Assembly (NCBI GenBank): GCA_000827265.1
Contig: KN834775.1
Coordinates: 80,547 to 144,546, forward strand
DNA from: Collybiopsis luxurians FD-317 M1
Taxonomy: Eukaryota; Basidiomycota; Agaricomycetes; Agaricales; Omphalotaceae
DNA length: 64,000 bases
Direction: 5' to 3'
Positions 1-11,202 of the stretch are shown one piece after another. Under the pieces are notes generated by a model. That model was given only the letters and a program-made list of their open reading frames with translations. It did not search any database and was not told the DNA's origin. Each line of letters opens with the position of its first letter. Within the stretch, counting starts at the first letter, position 1. A program made the position numbers and the translations under genes.

Positions 1-1053
1 CTTGATGACTTCCTCGTAATTGAACAAACGCTGTGGGGGACGAGAGGTTGCACTTCCCGCTGCCGGTATAAGACCTTTCTTACGCTTCTTCCCTCCATCA
101 TTATCATCTCGAGGGTTGAGGTCGATGCGGGGAACGAATTTGAGTCCAACTTCGTCGCCGTTCTCGGTTATGTCCACGACTTGAGCCAGATCGCCTTGGT
201 ATTTACCTCGGCGGAGACGGACCCAGGAGCCTGGGGTTACGTTCAGATCTTGTTTTTTGATCATCAATAGAGAGGCCATTTCATCTATGGGGACGAGATG
301 GACGCCACGGGAAAGGTAGACTCCCACCAGGCCATTGCATGCCAGTTGGACTTGTTGTGAGGAGCGGGCTTCCACATATATCATTCCTGGCAAGGAGTCT
401 CTTTGGAAAGCGGAGATGATGGAAAGAGGTTTGGCGGTATATTCAAGGTCAATGGATTTACGCATGAGACTGAAGACAATTTCTCGTTCCCGGCCAGGCT
501 ACTGAGAATAAGAGAGAGACAAAAAATAAGTCATGAAGACTCTCACCTTTACTCGTACCTGCCATAAACTAGCATCATGTACGGAAGGCATTAAAAGTCT
601 CTGTGGAATTTCGTTCATATCGCCCGTAAACCTGGACGGATTTCGGGTGTTGTATCGTTCGCGATACTCTCTCGCAATCTGCTCTGGACTTCTCTCATCC
701 TCAGCTTCCAACTGCCTTCGTTTATCAAGTCTTGCATGATGTCTCCCGTCATCGTCAGCATCTGCGCCAGTTTCAATGAAGCCATCATTGGCAAACTCTT
801 CATCCTCGTCTTCTTCCTCCTCGTCATCGGAGACTTCGGCTTCAAGGTCAATGAACCGAGCAAGAGGGTCTCGTTTATGCCGATGTTTCGCCCGTTTCTT
901 TTCCTTTTTTCCCCCAGCCCGCTCTTCCTCCTCTTCCTCCTCTTCCTCGTCCTCGTCCTCGTCCTCTTCATCGTCGTACAGTTTTCTCTTCGGTGGAGAA
1001 TCCTCACCAGTTTCACCAAAAACTTCTTCGTGATGGTCTTCTACGTCTGACAT
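1..1053 (-). CDS. SPT5: Transcription elongation factor Spt5, N-terminal part (runs off left edge)
   Basis: Spt5 works with Spt4 on RNA polymerase II to promote processive elongation and couple it to mRNA processing. Two exons are seen, 547-1053 and 1-498, separated by a 48-nt GT-AG intron. The first ~110 residues are very acidic (runs of D/E broken by a KKEKKRAKHRHKR basic patch), as in the Spt5 N-terminus. Then comes the conserved segment around RFTGDMNEIPQRLLMPSV. Exon 2 starts at PGRERE and carries the NGN domain (IVFSLMRKSIDLEY...) and the first KOW-type stretch (PGSWVRLRRGKYQGDLAQV). The start is taken at MSDVEDHHEE (1053); an in-frame upstream Met at 1116 adds 21 Asn/Leu-rich residues and is less likely. 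The remaining KOW repeats and C-terminal repeat region lie outside the window. Confidence 0.93.
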
Positions 1054-2154
1054 GGCGGTAAGAGGAAGAAAGTTGTTTAGGTTGTTTAGGTTGTTGGCCG
1101 TGCCGAAGAATTCCACTGTTCCAGACCGGCCCTTAAGAGGGCTTCACGTGCATAACTATTAATTTTTACAGTCCAAGTAGAGCCCACATTCTCTCGAAGC
1201 CAAGTTCGCGAGTCATGAGGAGAATTAATTTTTATATTTATCGCGCTCAAGGAGAACTCTGTTAAATTTTTTTTTTTCGTTTCATCTGTATTTTATCTGT
1301 ACCAAGGAGCCACAGTCTGAGTACTCGGGAAGAGTATGTATGGGTATGTGTAGGGTGTTATATCACTTTGGCAACAACTCTCAAATCTCACTTCAGACAC
1401 TACGTGATGAATAAAAGAATCGTCTTGGATCCCGGTTCATGGGGCTAGCTTGCTTGCAAGCGTTCTCAATGAACAACCGTCTTGTACATGGTCGACTACA
1501 TTAAAAGCTACCGTTTCAATCCCTGATCTGCACACTTCTTTTTCTGGCCTTTCGCACCCTCGGAAGAGTTGATAACCACACGTCTCGTCTCACACCCGTT
1601 TGGCATTGGTTGTGCGTGTCAATTGTCCTCTCCTTTCAACCCTCGAGATCTTAAATTGATGAAGGCTTCAGTTCAAAAAGGCTACAAGTGGTAGCCTTCA
1701 GACCAACTGCCCTTCATAGTCTTTTCTTATCGGCAATACTATCGTACTGTTGTACATTGCGACCAGAAAGTTGGTTTGAAACGGGAGTGGCAAGTGAAAC
1801 TGGAGGATGTCGGCATAGCAGAAGGCGGGAATGCAAGTTAATTAAATCCGAAATTCCGGAGCTTGCCTCATAAGCGCTTAAGCAGGTACCCAGCCCGATT
1901 GGGCAAAAGATCCTGTATACTGGTACTGGTGGTTATGTGCCCAGCACAATTGGGCATTGTCTTTTGAGGTGCCCAGGCCCCCTGGTTATTCCGGGATACA
2001 CTATATGTATTACAACAAATTGATCAAAGACATGCGTAGAGTAGAATACGGTCAATATGAACACCATGCACAACCACGTCAAGATGGTAAAACCTAACCT
2101 CCGCTCAGCTTAACAAAGGTCAGTGAGGGACAGACCGAATTGACAAAGTATCAC
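1054..2154. other. Intergenic stretch with a small family of TGCCCA repeats
   Basis: No convincing gene was found in this 1.1 kb between the SPT5 start and the end of the orphan gene. It should hold the SPT5 promoter. Near 1886-1990 there are three related CCCAG motifs, two of them 20-mers with 17 of 20 positions the same, described in the findings. Short open frames here (for example 1688-1873) show no recognisable features. Confidence 0.6.
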
Positions 2155-2849
2155 TTATTCAAAGTCCAGATACACATGGTACAATCCAACAACCTTCACA
2201 GGGAGATCCTCTTGAGTGTTCACAGCAAGTTGGGGGGAATATTGTCTTGGTATGATGGTTTCAGGAAAATCGATGAGGTCAGAATATTCAAGGTTGTCAG
2301 GTACCGCTGCGAGAAAAGGTATCGACACTAGTTGAGCTGTAGACGGCGAGAGATACACATATTCGCATGTTTTGAACCCTCGAGCCGCAAGCCAGTCGAA
2401 ACCCCTTTTACTGATACCATGGCGGCTCGAGACTGAAGCTTGATATTCCAGAATATGATGACGTATGCTCGATTTGACCAGCATCGAGTCGAAGGGGGGG
2501 AAGGTCCGATCGCATCGTCGATAGTATAAGCCTGGGACAAATGAGGGAGGAAGTTCTGGGTCGAGGACAAAGTCACAGCAGTTGAAGAGTGGGAACGGGT
2601 AGGATGTGGCTTGGGCACTGTTACTAGACCAGTAACGGGTCTGGGCGCAGCAGGGCGTGATCTTTTAGGTGGTCGTAGTTGAAAGCAACGCAATATCTGG
2701 TTACGACGAAGATAGTCGTGGTAATTCCGGTCGTAAAAGTGAGCCGCCAATGTCCACTCCGAAATTGCTTTGGAAGCGGAAAGCCGGTTGAAGAGATCAA
2801 CTCGCGTCGCCTTTAAGCTGTTCGCAACTACCTTTTCAATGATGTTCAT
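2155..2849 (-). CDS. Orphan hypothetical protein, probably two exons
   Basis: Family not recognised. Two overlapping minus-strand frames can be joined by one 98-nt intron (2532-2629, donor GTCTAG, acceptor CCCAG). This gives exons 2630-2849 and 2155-2531, 597 nt in all and 198 residues. The product starts MNIIEKVVANSLKATRVDLF, has no obvious signal peptide or membrane helix, and has a basic Pro/Arg-rich middle (RPPKRSRPAAPRP). A second reading is that the frames are split by one missing base in a run of seven C/G at 2494-2500, which would make it a frameshifted pseudogene. The intron model needs no error and is preferred, but the donor is weak. It lies between SPT5 and HFI1 in the same orientation and nothing in the context hints at its role. 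Confidence 0.4.
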
Positions 2850-3122
2850 AATTTCTTCTGAAGGTGGTCGGATCTTTGACTCCTATCTTCATCGTTCCAA
2901 AGATATACTGAAGCAAATTGATGTCGCAAAGACTCGTCCACGACGGGCTGCCTATTAGAACACTTGTAATAAGGAAAATTTACCGATTTGTGAGGTGTTG
3001 CTTTGACCTGTGTGAATTTTACTTCACTAGAGCGCCCAAGAGAAACCGGTTATATTACACACGACAAGATGTACAATGTAGTCCACGTATTACACAGATC
3101 GTACACGCGATAATGACTCCTC

Positions 3123-4262
3123 TCATCGCATATCAGAATCTAAAAGAGCCTCCTTCACTGCACTTCTCTGGGCAAGCAAAGCTGCAATCTGCCACCTTGG
3201 GTCACGCTCTCTTCCCTCTGCTCCACCTCGATTTGTTAACAGAGTGCTAATGCCATCTTCCCCTTCCTCATCCCTATCGATATCACCCAAAGCGGCCAGC
3301 TTCATTGCAGCAGCGCTCTTATTTGGTAGATCGGCCGGGGCTAATGTGAAAAGGGTTTCAAAGGCAGCGGTGGAGAGTACCTGTGACTGGTGACTTGGAT
3401 GAGCATGACTCGAAGACGATTTGGATGTAGATATAGATGAGATAGCAAGGGATGAGGTGGTAAGGGTCAGAGCGTGGGTTATAAGCTGCTTGAGTTTGAC
3501 CTGCAAGAAAAAATAAGGGATATAAGGGCATCAAAAATTGCGGCATAGACTCGCCTCGCAGGCCAAATGCATCAAGGTCGACACATTTCTATGGGGTGAG
3601 CCTAAGTTATGCTGCGCACATACGAGGTTCACTCGTTCAGAGATGTGTTGTATGGTTGGTGCGCGAGATGTAGTGGCGAGTGAAACAGTGAGACGAGTGC
3701 CAGGAGGGTCATCTCGTTCTTTTGGTAAGTTTAACGGACGCTCTCTTTGAATTTCTTCCGTAATCTCTCTCAGGTGATTGAGATGAAATTGATCCAATGG
3801 CTGGGGAGTAGACGTTAAATTCCTTATCCTTTCCCTCTCAGGTTTGCCCAATGACACGACCCATCGCTTGAGTCTTGAGCTGGTCAAACCGAGCTGATCA
3901 TCTGAAACATCAGGACCTTGGTATGGAAGAACTCTTCGACGTTTTCGTGGGCGAGGTGACTTTGTCTTTTGTTCTGTGGGAGGCGGAGTGAGAGGACGTT
4001 TATGTGATCTCGCATCAAAGAGTGAGATGATGAGAGCATTGTGCAGTTGTACTGAAGCGGATGGTCAGCAACGTTCAAGATCTAGGGAAAAGAACTGACT
4101 GAGGTAGGGAGCATCTAGAATAGGTTTAAGGGTATCATCGAATTCTGTACGAGATATCCTGCCGGTGATGAATTTCTGAAGAGATTCAAAGTAAATTGGG
4201 GCTTTTACAGCGAGATTTGTTGTGAGCTGTGACTTTATATGGCTGGTTGTCGGTAAGGACAT
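3123..4262 (-). CDS. HFI1: SAGA complex subunit Hfi1/Ada1 (TADA1-like)
   Basis: Ada1/Hfi1 is a structural subunit of the SAGA histone acetyltransferase coactivator and carries a histone-fold region. Exons 4100-4262, 3555-4051 and 3123-3500 sum to 1038 nt (345 residues). The N-terminus (LQKFITGRISRTEFDDTLKP, then APYLIQLHNALIISLFDA) matches the conserved SAGA-Tad1 start. A basic linker (RPRKRRR) follows, then the histone-fold-like segment ending LACEVKLKQLITHAL. Intron 1 is 48 nt (GTCAGT...CAG). Intron 2 (3501-3554) appears to be GC-AG, with donor GCGAGT: only this boundary joins LACE to VKLKQLI in frame. It is divergent from the Dpb11/TopBP1 gene with only 113 bp between start codons, so a shared promoter is likely. 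Confidence 0.85.
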
Positions 4263-4375
4263 GGCAGTGAGAGGTCAAGGTGGCATTTGCTGACTCAGCT
4301 GAATTTCATAACATGTCACGTCACGAGTCTCTCTTGTCGCGTTTGTCACAGTCACGATTCTCTTCCCATTACACG

Positions 4376-7300
4376 ATGAGGCGCAGAGGTAACAAATCCA
4401 CAAAGGTATATCAAAGTCTCTGCTCATTATCAGCTTTCTAACTCAAAATCAGGTTCCAAATGTTAAGCTTCGTCCAGCCCAGCCCGGCGATGTTATTCGC
4501 GTTCAGGACAGTCAATTTGACAACGACGACTCTTTACGATTTCACGACCCAACTCCTAGGCCTTTTGCTGGCGTCGTTCTATGTGCTACTGGAATTTCAG
4601 ACAAGCCTGGTCTTTTCAAGCAAGCGGTCGAACTCGGTGCAGTAACTACAAATGATTTTACCGACCGTGTTACGCATCTTATTGCGGCTCACCACGGAGG
4701 AGCAAAGTACCAGTGCGCTTTAGAAAACAAGATTCCGATTCTCAAGCCAGACTGGGTCCTCTCAAGCTATCACATCTGGTTACGGGGGGACGATGTCGCT
4801 TTAGAGCAGAGCATTCGCTCCTATCGTCTCCCGGTCTTCTCCTCAGTCATCCTATGCGTCTCCGGAATCTCGGATGTCGTCCGTCGTGAAAAAATCAATA
4901 AACTTGTCACAGCAAATGGAGGAACCTATGTCAAAGCCTTGGAACGCCCTGTACGAGTAACCCATTTATTGTGCTCCGGCGACGAGGAGACAGATAAAAT
5001 GTATTATGCCGACAAGTTCAACACTTCAGGGGAAGCGGATATCAAATTAGTTTGGGAGGAATGGTTTTGGGACTCTCTAGAGTTTGGAGGTGTGTGTCCT
5101 TGCGGTTAAGCTCTTCTTGATCGCTGACCTGAAATAGGCCGGTTCAATGAGGACGCCTATCAGGCGAGAAAACCAAGACCAGTGCCCCGCAAGAGCATCC
5201 AGAGGGATGAATTAGGTTTGCTGCCTCTCCTCCCTGATTCGACCTAGCCTTTACACTGTTTCAGAAATTTCCTCTACTTCCGTCTCTCGCGTTGTCCATG
5301 AAAATGTAAATGCACACCCCCAGGCTAAGCCCATTCAGAAGCCTCGCACCGTCGCTTTCACCAACATAGCATCCTTAGGCCAAAGCGAGTTGAGCGAAGA
5401 CGAACCTATTCAAGCTACTGTTCGAAAACCTGTTGGGTTCCAGAGGGAACTTTGGCGGAGCGTTTTGGCTCCCAGGGGCTACGAATGGAACGAAGATGCG
5501 TCTGTCCTTATGAAGAGTCCCACAAAAGCTAAGGCTCAATCCAAGTCAGCAGACGAGGAAGAGGATGCAGAGGATCGGAATGATGGGAGGAGTGTATTGA
5601 CGAGCTCGAGCTTCCGGCGCGCAAATTCTTTTTCTGTCCTTCCGGCCAGGCAGCCACTGAAACGGCTAGTATCCACTCGGTTTAAGTCTACGACTCCTCT
5701 GCGTGACGAAGGGAATGGCGATGACGACGTGATAGAAGGAGCCACGCCTGCACAGATGAATGCTGATACCCCTGGCGTAGGCCCCTCCGCTCTTCAGCCT
5801 GGCATCGACCATGCTAATGCTCCGGCACCTCTCCCGCCCCCACCTCCGGGAATATTCTCCGGCCTTCTGATGACAGCCCTTGGTGAAGCAAATTGCGAAA
5901 ACGTGAGAGCAGCGGTCAAGGGGGCTGGTGGGATTTGGGTCGATCTTGATATTGTCAGCGCAGATGAAACTCAGGTAGATATTATTATTGTTCGTCTCGT
6001 CAGGTATTTTCTTTTTTATCTCTATTGAATTTCCGTCTCTGATCACCTGTCCCTCGTTTTCCAACAGTGGAAGTAAACTCTTCTGCATTTCCATGTCCGA
6101 CCAGCCCACACCGATCCCAAACAATTTACGTGGCAGAGTCCGAACAGAATGCTGGCTGGAGAAATGCATATACGACTCGAAACTTCTGTCCCCAGATAGT
6201 CATGTCTCGTTCACGCCAGTTGCAGTACCATGTCCCATTTCAGGTTCAAACAAGGTCAGGATAAGTTTCTCGGGATTCGACCATGCAGAAAAGTTTTTCA
6301 TGACAAGACTGATGAAAGTTTTGGGTTTGTACCTGTCCTGTTTCTGTTACGTACGCTCACAGTAATCTGGTTCACTAATACAGGCCTAGAATTGTCATCA
6401 AACTTCACCAAACGCGCAACACATCTCTTATGTCCTTCCGCAACCGGACTCAAGTTCGAAAAGGCGCAGGAGTGGGGTATACCGGTCATTGGTATGGAGT
6501 GGATCGAGGAAATGAAGAAAAGCGGGACCGTTCCCGATGCCCGGGAGTACCTTGTCGCTCCGATGCAACAACAACTGGCAGCGAAACATGATGCCCGTGA
6601 ACGACATAATGAGGACCCCAAGGGGAAAGCGAAAGCTATTGAGGTTGACGCAGGGATAGCAGATATCACGAATTGTAAGGTTTACTATTCCTCCTGCACA
6701 ATTATTTACCTACCTCGTGTGTAGATATTGAACCTCAATCCCAGTCCCTTACTCAGGATGATTCACAAACTACATTCGAACGCGAACGGCCTCATGGCCA
6801 GCCTCTATCGCCCTCGAAAGAGGCACGACCCCCAATAACAGCTGTTCCGTCGGTTCCCTCACTGTCGAAACTTAACATTACAGAAGGTAGCAGAACAGGG
6901 TTTGGAAAACCAACGGGTCTTCTTGTATCTTCTTTGTCAGGGCCACCAGCGAACGACACCATAGGACATGATCCAGAGCTAGAGCACAGAGACCCTACCT
7001 CCCTGATGTCTCCTTCAAAACAGCGGGAACTAAGCCGTAGGCCCCATTCGGAAGAGGAGACCAGTGCAAGCACGGAACTTAACGCAGCGGCCCGCTTCGA
7101 ACTTTCTGATATGGTACCAGATCCCCGTCCACCTCCACCAGAGGAAGAACAGGTCCCCTCATCCAATACTCCTTCCCCTATAAAAGTTGTCGCTCCTACC
7201 AAAGGGAAAGGCAAAGGACGTGCTTTCACGAGAAGCTCGTCCGCTAGATCAAGTAAATCCTCATCAACTTCCCCTTCTAAGGTGTCTCCCTCGAAATTCT

Positions 7301-7924
7301 ACCCGCCTGCGCAGCCAATCGATAGCGAGACGACCAAGGCACTGCATGAGAGTTTGACGAGCCTGCTAGGGAAGAGGAGGTCGGATGAGACGGAGGGTAT
7401 AGACGGAGGCAAGGAAGGGAGGAGGAGTCGAGAGGATGAAGATAGGATTGATGGGAAAAGGCCGAGGAGGTTGCGATCCAAGGTAAGTACGTATGGTTAT
7501 AGGTTGTATTTGAACTGACAACTATCGGTTCCTCTAGACTTTCGCTGTGACCACAGAAAAGCCTCCAATTAAAGGATCGGAATCTTTGCATGGATTCGGC
7601 TCCTTTGGTCAGGAAATTGGTATCAACGACTCAAATCCTTTCACCCTCGGTTTTAGTCAAGCGGATGAACTCGGTACTTCAAATCAGGATCATGAACAAA
7701 GCATACGGGTTACATATGAGGATCCGGAACAACGAGCTGAAAAGCGAAAACTTATGCAGTTGTTGGGTTCACCAATTCAAGAACCCGAGGACGGTAAGAG
7801 GAAATCTAAAGTTGCTTTGAGTAGTACAAAGGGAAAGACGTCCAAGGCTGCTGCTGCCGCCTCAAGTAGCTTTGGTGAAGCTTCGACAAGACGGAGATCA
7901 ACTAGGAAGAGCGGGGGGCGCTGA
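4376..7924 (+). CDS. DPB11: Four-BRCT DNA replication/checkpoint scaffold (Dpb11/Rad4/TopBP1 family)
   Basis: Family members bind phosphorylated replication and checkpoint partners to start DNA replication and activate the ATR/Mec1 response. Eight exons are inferred: 4376-4405, 4453-5089, 5138-5215, 5265-6003, 6068-6324, 6384-6674, 6725-7482 and 7538-7924. They sum to 3177 nt (1058 residues). Tandem BRCT domains lie at about residues 47-225 (FAGVVLCATGIS; VILCVSGISD; conserved Trp in DWVLSSYHIW and WEEWFWDSL). A second pair lies at about 450-640 (GIFSGLLMTALGE; VRISFSGFDHAE; GIPVIGMEWIEEM). The remainder is Ser/Pro-rich and probably disordered, ending in a basic tail (STRRRSTRKSGGR). A 10-codon first exon is used because MRRRGNKSTK joins in frame to VPNVKLRPAQPGDV. 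The name DPB11 is by family; the fission yeast name is rad4/cut5. Confidence 0.9.
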
Positions 7925-8275
7925 AGATTTTCATGTTATATATATCCGTCATGTAAGCATTTGCGTATGTACTAGGTTTGTGTAGAGTTGTATCCATTCG
8001 AAGGCGAAAAGGGAAAAAATCGCAAAATCGCGGACGTTCCATACGTCTAAAAGCACGACAGGGTTCAAAAGCAAAAGCAGCGGCGACAAACATTATCAAT
8101 CTCCTCCTTGACGGAGATCTAGGGTGGTAAAGTAAAAGACAGCGTAAGGTACGTAAATTTGCTACAGTGAAGGATAGATGGATCATGAGCATGAGTCGGT
8201 CGGCAATGATCAAGAGTTATGCGGTGTATCCAAAGGCAAAAAAGCGGGTAAGCGGGTCTCTATCCAGTGATGTTT
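7925..8275. other. Convergent intergenic spacer
   Basis: This 351-bp gap lies between the stop codons of the Dpb11-type gene (plus) and the mitoferrin gene (minus). It should hold both 3' untranslated regions and poly(A) signals. No conserved gene is seen in it. Confidence 0.6.
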
Positions 8276-9523
8276 TTAATCCGTGCGAATGGCAGCCTCT
8301 GTCAAGACAAACTGGAGTCAGAAAGTTGAGCCATAGTAACAAGGAAAAACTCACTGAAAAATTCGTACGACAGCCAACAAAGGGCGCTACTCGGAACATT
8401 CGTCATAACGCGAGGTGATAGACCCCGACTGAATCCCTTGAGGCCATCTCGGGCCCAAATGATCCTGAAAGCGTCCGATATCCCTCGAACATTCCGGATT
8501 TCTGGATCATGCGACGTTCCCCTCGTCTGAAGCATAGTTTTCACAACATCTAACGGTGTCGTTACAGCAGCAGCCACTGCTCCTGCACCTGCACCGGATA
8601 TCATATGTGCTGATGGTGAATATTCGCGTGTAGGGTTGATCAACCGTTTGAGATGCTCGTAAATGGTGTATTGGATGGCGTTGAAGGGTATTGAGATGGC
8701 CAAGGTTGTTGGATAAGATACATAGAAGGCTCCCAGGCCTTCCGTCCGGTAAACAGTCCGTGCACAATCGAAAACGGAGCGAAATTCGGATTTGTGGACT
8801 TGCATTCTTTGCTTGATTACTGCAAAAATTAACATGAATTTTTTCAGAATAGTAGATGGAGGTTTTGAAACCGGTCGCACCATCGAAAGGATTCATCAGC
8901 GCGTCTGCAGCTGTTGTTGCTGATGCACCAGCGATTGCTGGGAAGAGAGAGCAAGATTTGAGAAAGGAAATCAAAGGAAAGGAAGTAGAGACGCACAGGT
9001 TGCAACCCACTGATTGCCCGCTTCATTCCCTCCTAAAAGCTCGTTCACAGTTTCTAATGTTCCAAAATGGACGGCATGTGCTGGTCCAGCACCTAAGACA
9101 ACCGACCAAACACCCCTCCATAGAGCTCGTACGCCCTCCGTTGAAGAAATACGTGTCAGAGCGTTTCCAACACCACTATACACTGCTACAGGAGATGTCG
9201 CGAAGACTTGCATTCGCGTCTAATAAAGATAAAAATGAATCTTTAGACTTTTTACAACTTTCGAACGCGATGTAGGACCGACTTTAATACTGTCGACCGG
9301 ATACATGACAGCATGCTCTGAAATTCCAGCCTGGAAATATGCTGAGTATTCGCGAGATTTGGCCCAAAACTACGGGATAGCTCACCAGTGCACCTGCCAA
9401 CATGTTTACCTTGAAAATGAGCAAATGTTGAACGTCTTTACAGTGAGCTCAAGGACTATTAATACGCACAGTGAGACCAGCATTTGGTGGTAACGACTCG
9501 TAGTCAATCTCTGGTTGTGCCAT
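8276..9523 (-). CDS. MRS4: Mitoferrin-type mitochondrial iron carrier (Mrs3/Mrs4 family)
   Basis: This inner-membrane SLC25 carrier probably imports Fe2+ for Fe-S cluster and heme synthesis. Seven exons (9470-9523, 9386-9409, 9283-9330, 8997-9219, 8881-8937, 8355-8819, 8276-8298) sum to 894 nt, 297 residues, the usual carrier length. All three signature repeats are present: PVDSIKTR, PFDVIKQR and PLDVVKT, each at the end of an odd-numbered helix. The N-terminus (PPNAGLTVNMLAGALAGISEH, spread over three short exons) and the ALWRGVWSVVLGAGPAHAVHF and STLAISIPFNAIQYT-like stretches fit the Mrs3/4 subgroup. One exon is only 24 nt (9386-9409). Substrate assignment to iron is by family resemblance. 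A TGATAA GATA-type site lies in the 5' region near 9904-9909, but its use is unknown. Confidence 0.88.
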
Positions 9524-10247
9524 GACGGAAAAAAGGAAGGAGCAAACTCCGGGGTAACCACCTGTGGGTTTTGTCGCGCTCGACGGTAAAAAAAAAAGAG
9601 AGTACCACAAGGATCGCCGTCAGGCGGTAATTGACGGCCTTTGTACCTGAGCCGATATCTGTACACTGCCAAACCGCAGAACGGCGCAGTCGACGTTGAA
9701 TTCAGAAAAGCTCAAATAAAAGTGGGACGCCCCGGAATTCTCATGTCTCACAACAACCGTACCGGTACATGCGGTATAAGCAGCTACCTTCAATTCTCAT
9801 TGGCGAGCCATTTATATATAATCATACCGGAAGGGTTCTGCGCACGACGGTGAGAATGACAGCCATGGGCTCAATTACAAAAATGTATAGATTTTTCCTC
9901 GATTGATAAGAGATGGCTCGGGCTAGTTTGTTAACTTCGATAACTCTCACTGACAACTAGCGTTCACAGCTTCAAGTCGCAGAAAGTTTTCATTTTCGGC
10001 GACGTTCGTCTCTAAATCTACTGCTTTTCGCTTGAGTGGTCTGCCGCAGTCATTACAACAATTTCTGATTCTCACCTACATGACGATCACGATAAATAGA
10101 AGCCCTTCCCAACGTGGTCACAACTACTGACTTGTAGTGTTAGCGGCATTTTGTACATCTAACGCAGCGAGTCTGTCATGCTCCTCAATATTTCTGAATG
10201 GGCCGAATCCGCATGTCAGCGACAGCAATCTCAAAAGAAAATTCAAC
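9524..10247. other. Intergenic region (mitoferrin promoter and 3' side of the XPRT gene)
   Basis: This 724-bp stretch upstream of the mitoferrin start holds no recognisable gene. The minus-strand open frame 10124-10351 overlaps the last two XPRT exons in another frame and is not real. One TGATAA motif (about 9904-9909) matches the HGATAR consensus of fungal iron-regulating GATA factors, but a single site is weak evidence. Confidence 0.5.
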
Positions 10248-11202
10248 CTACGTGGACTCCCAGGGGTAATCGAGCCTGCAATAGTGAGTAGTGCCAATAT
10301 AAAGCAACTAATCAGCATCGTACCAAACATCTTCCACTTCCTGGCCCGCATAGTACCTGCAAAAGTTAAGCACGAGTCATCAACAAGATAAAGTCCGTTG
10401 CGTACGATATTCCCTCTGGCAGCTCGGCCAACTTGGGCTTGTTTTTATTATGTACGACAAATATTCCAAACCTGGTCGCTGCTCGGAGGGCTTCCCGTTC
10501 TGCTTCTGGACGATTCAAAAGCTCAGCCTCTACATCATTCCGAAGTTCGGTTAACGCATAGCTGAGAGTTTTCCGGGTGTCGTCGACCTCATCCTGTTCG
10601 TGTGTTTTGAGCTGGGGACAAAGTAGAGAAAAAAGGTAGTGACACAGACAACGATGAGAACGCGCTTTCCAACAAGCATTCGTCCAGCATCAGCGCCTCT
10701 AGATAGAGCATCAGCAGACGCAAAAGTGCGAAAAGGCGCGAAGTTTACAGCCACTGGGTACGGATGACTTGTTCTCCGATCTTGTCTTCGCCAACCCCTT
10801 CAACAGGTTCATACAGAGATAGGCCTATTGCTTGTATCTGAAGGGTTTTATTCGTGGTTATTTCCCGGAGAAATGTTCGCTGTTAAATAATCAGGTTGGA
10901 GGCTGCAGAAGGGCCAGGAGTATGAGGACACACCATAACTCGCGCAGGAAAGAACCCTCTAGATCGGGATCGATCCTCAGAAAACGATTCTTAAACGGAC
11001 TGAAAAGTTGTAACTGACCCTCCACCTTGATTGAAGACTGAGATCAGAAAGCGATTAAAGGATAATGGGACAGAGACGTGCCAATAGCAACCATTAGATC
11101 GGGGTTGAAGTCGGCAGCAATTTGAGGTATACATTTGCGAATGAGATTATGAATATTGTTGTAGGTAACATGCAAATGCTTGACTTGGGATTCGTGAGCC
11201 AT
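10248..11202 (-). CDS. XPT1: Xanthine/hypoxanthine phosphoribosyltransferase (Xpt1/Hpt1-like)
   Basis: The enzyme salvages purine bases by transferring phosphoribose from PRPP. Eight exons are inferred: 11082-11202, 11019-11025, 10934-10958, 10749-10879, 10650-10698, 10406-10593, 10324-10356 and 10248-10275. They sum to 582 nt, 193 residues (yeast Xpt1 is about 209). Family landmarks in order are YNNIHNLIRKC, the GGGGFFPARVM loop, IQAIGLSLYE, VIRTQWL, the PRPP-binding VLIVDEVDDTRKTL, FVVHNKNKPK and the C-terminal VWLDYPWES. Exon 2 is only 7 nt. It is required to build the Gly loop, and the donor before it appears to be GC (GCACGT). Exon 3 is 25 nt. No automated single-frame reading shows this gene because the exons are so small. 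Whether it prefers xanthine, hypoxanthine or guanine cannot be told from sequence alone. Confidence 0.87.

Noticed and set aside
736..1050. Plus-strand open frames rich in Ser or Leu/Phe opposite SPT5
   Set aside because: They are mirror images of the acidic Glu/Asp repeats of Spt5 and have no independent features.
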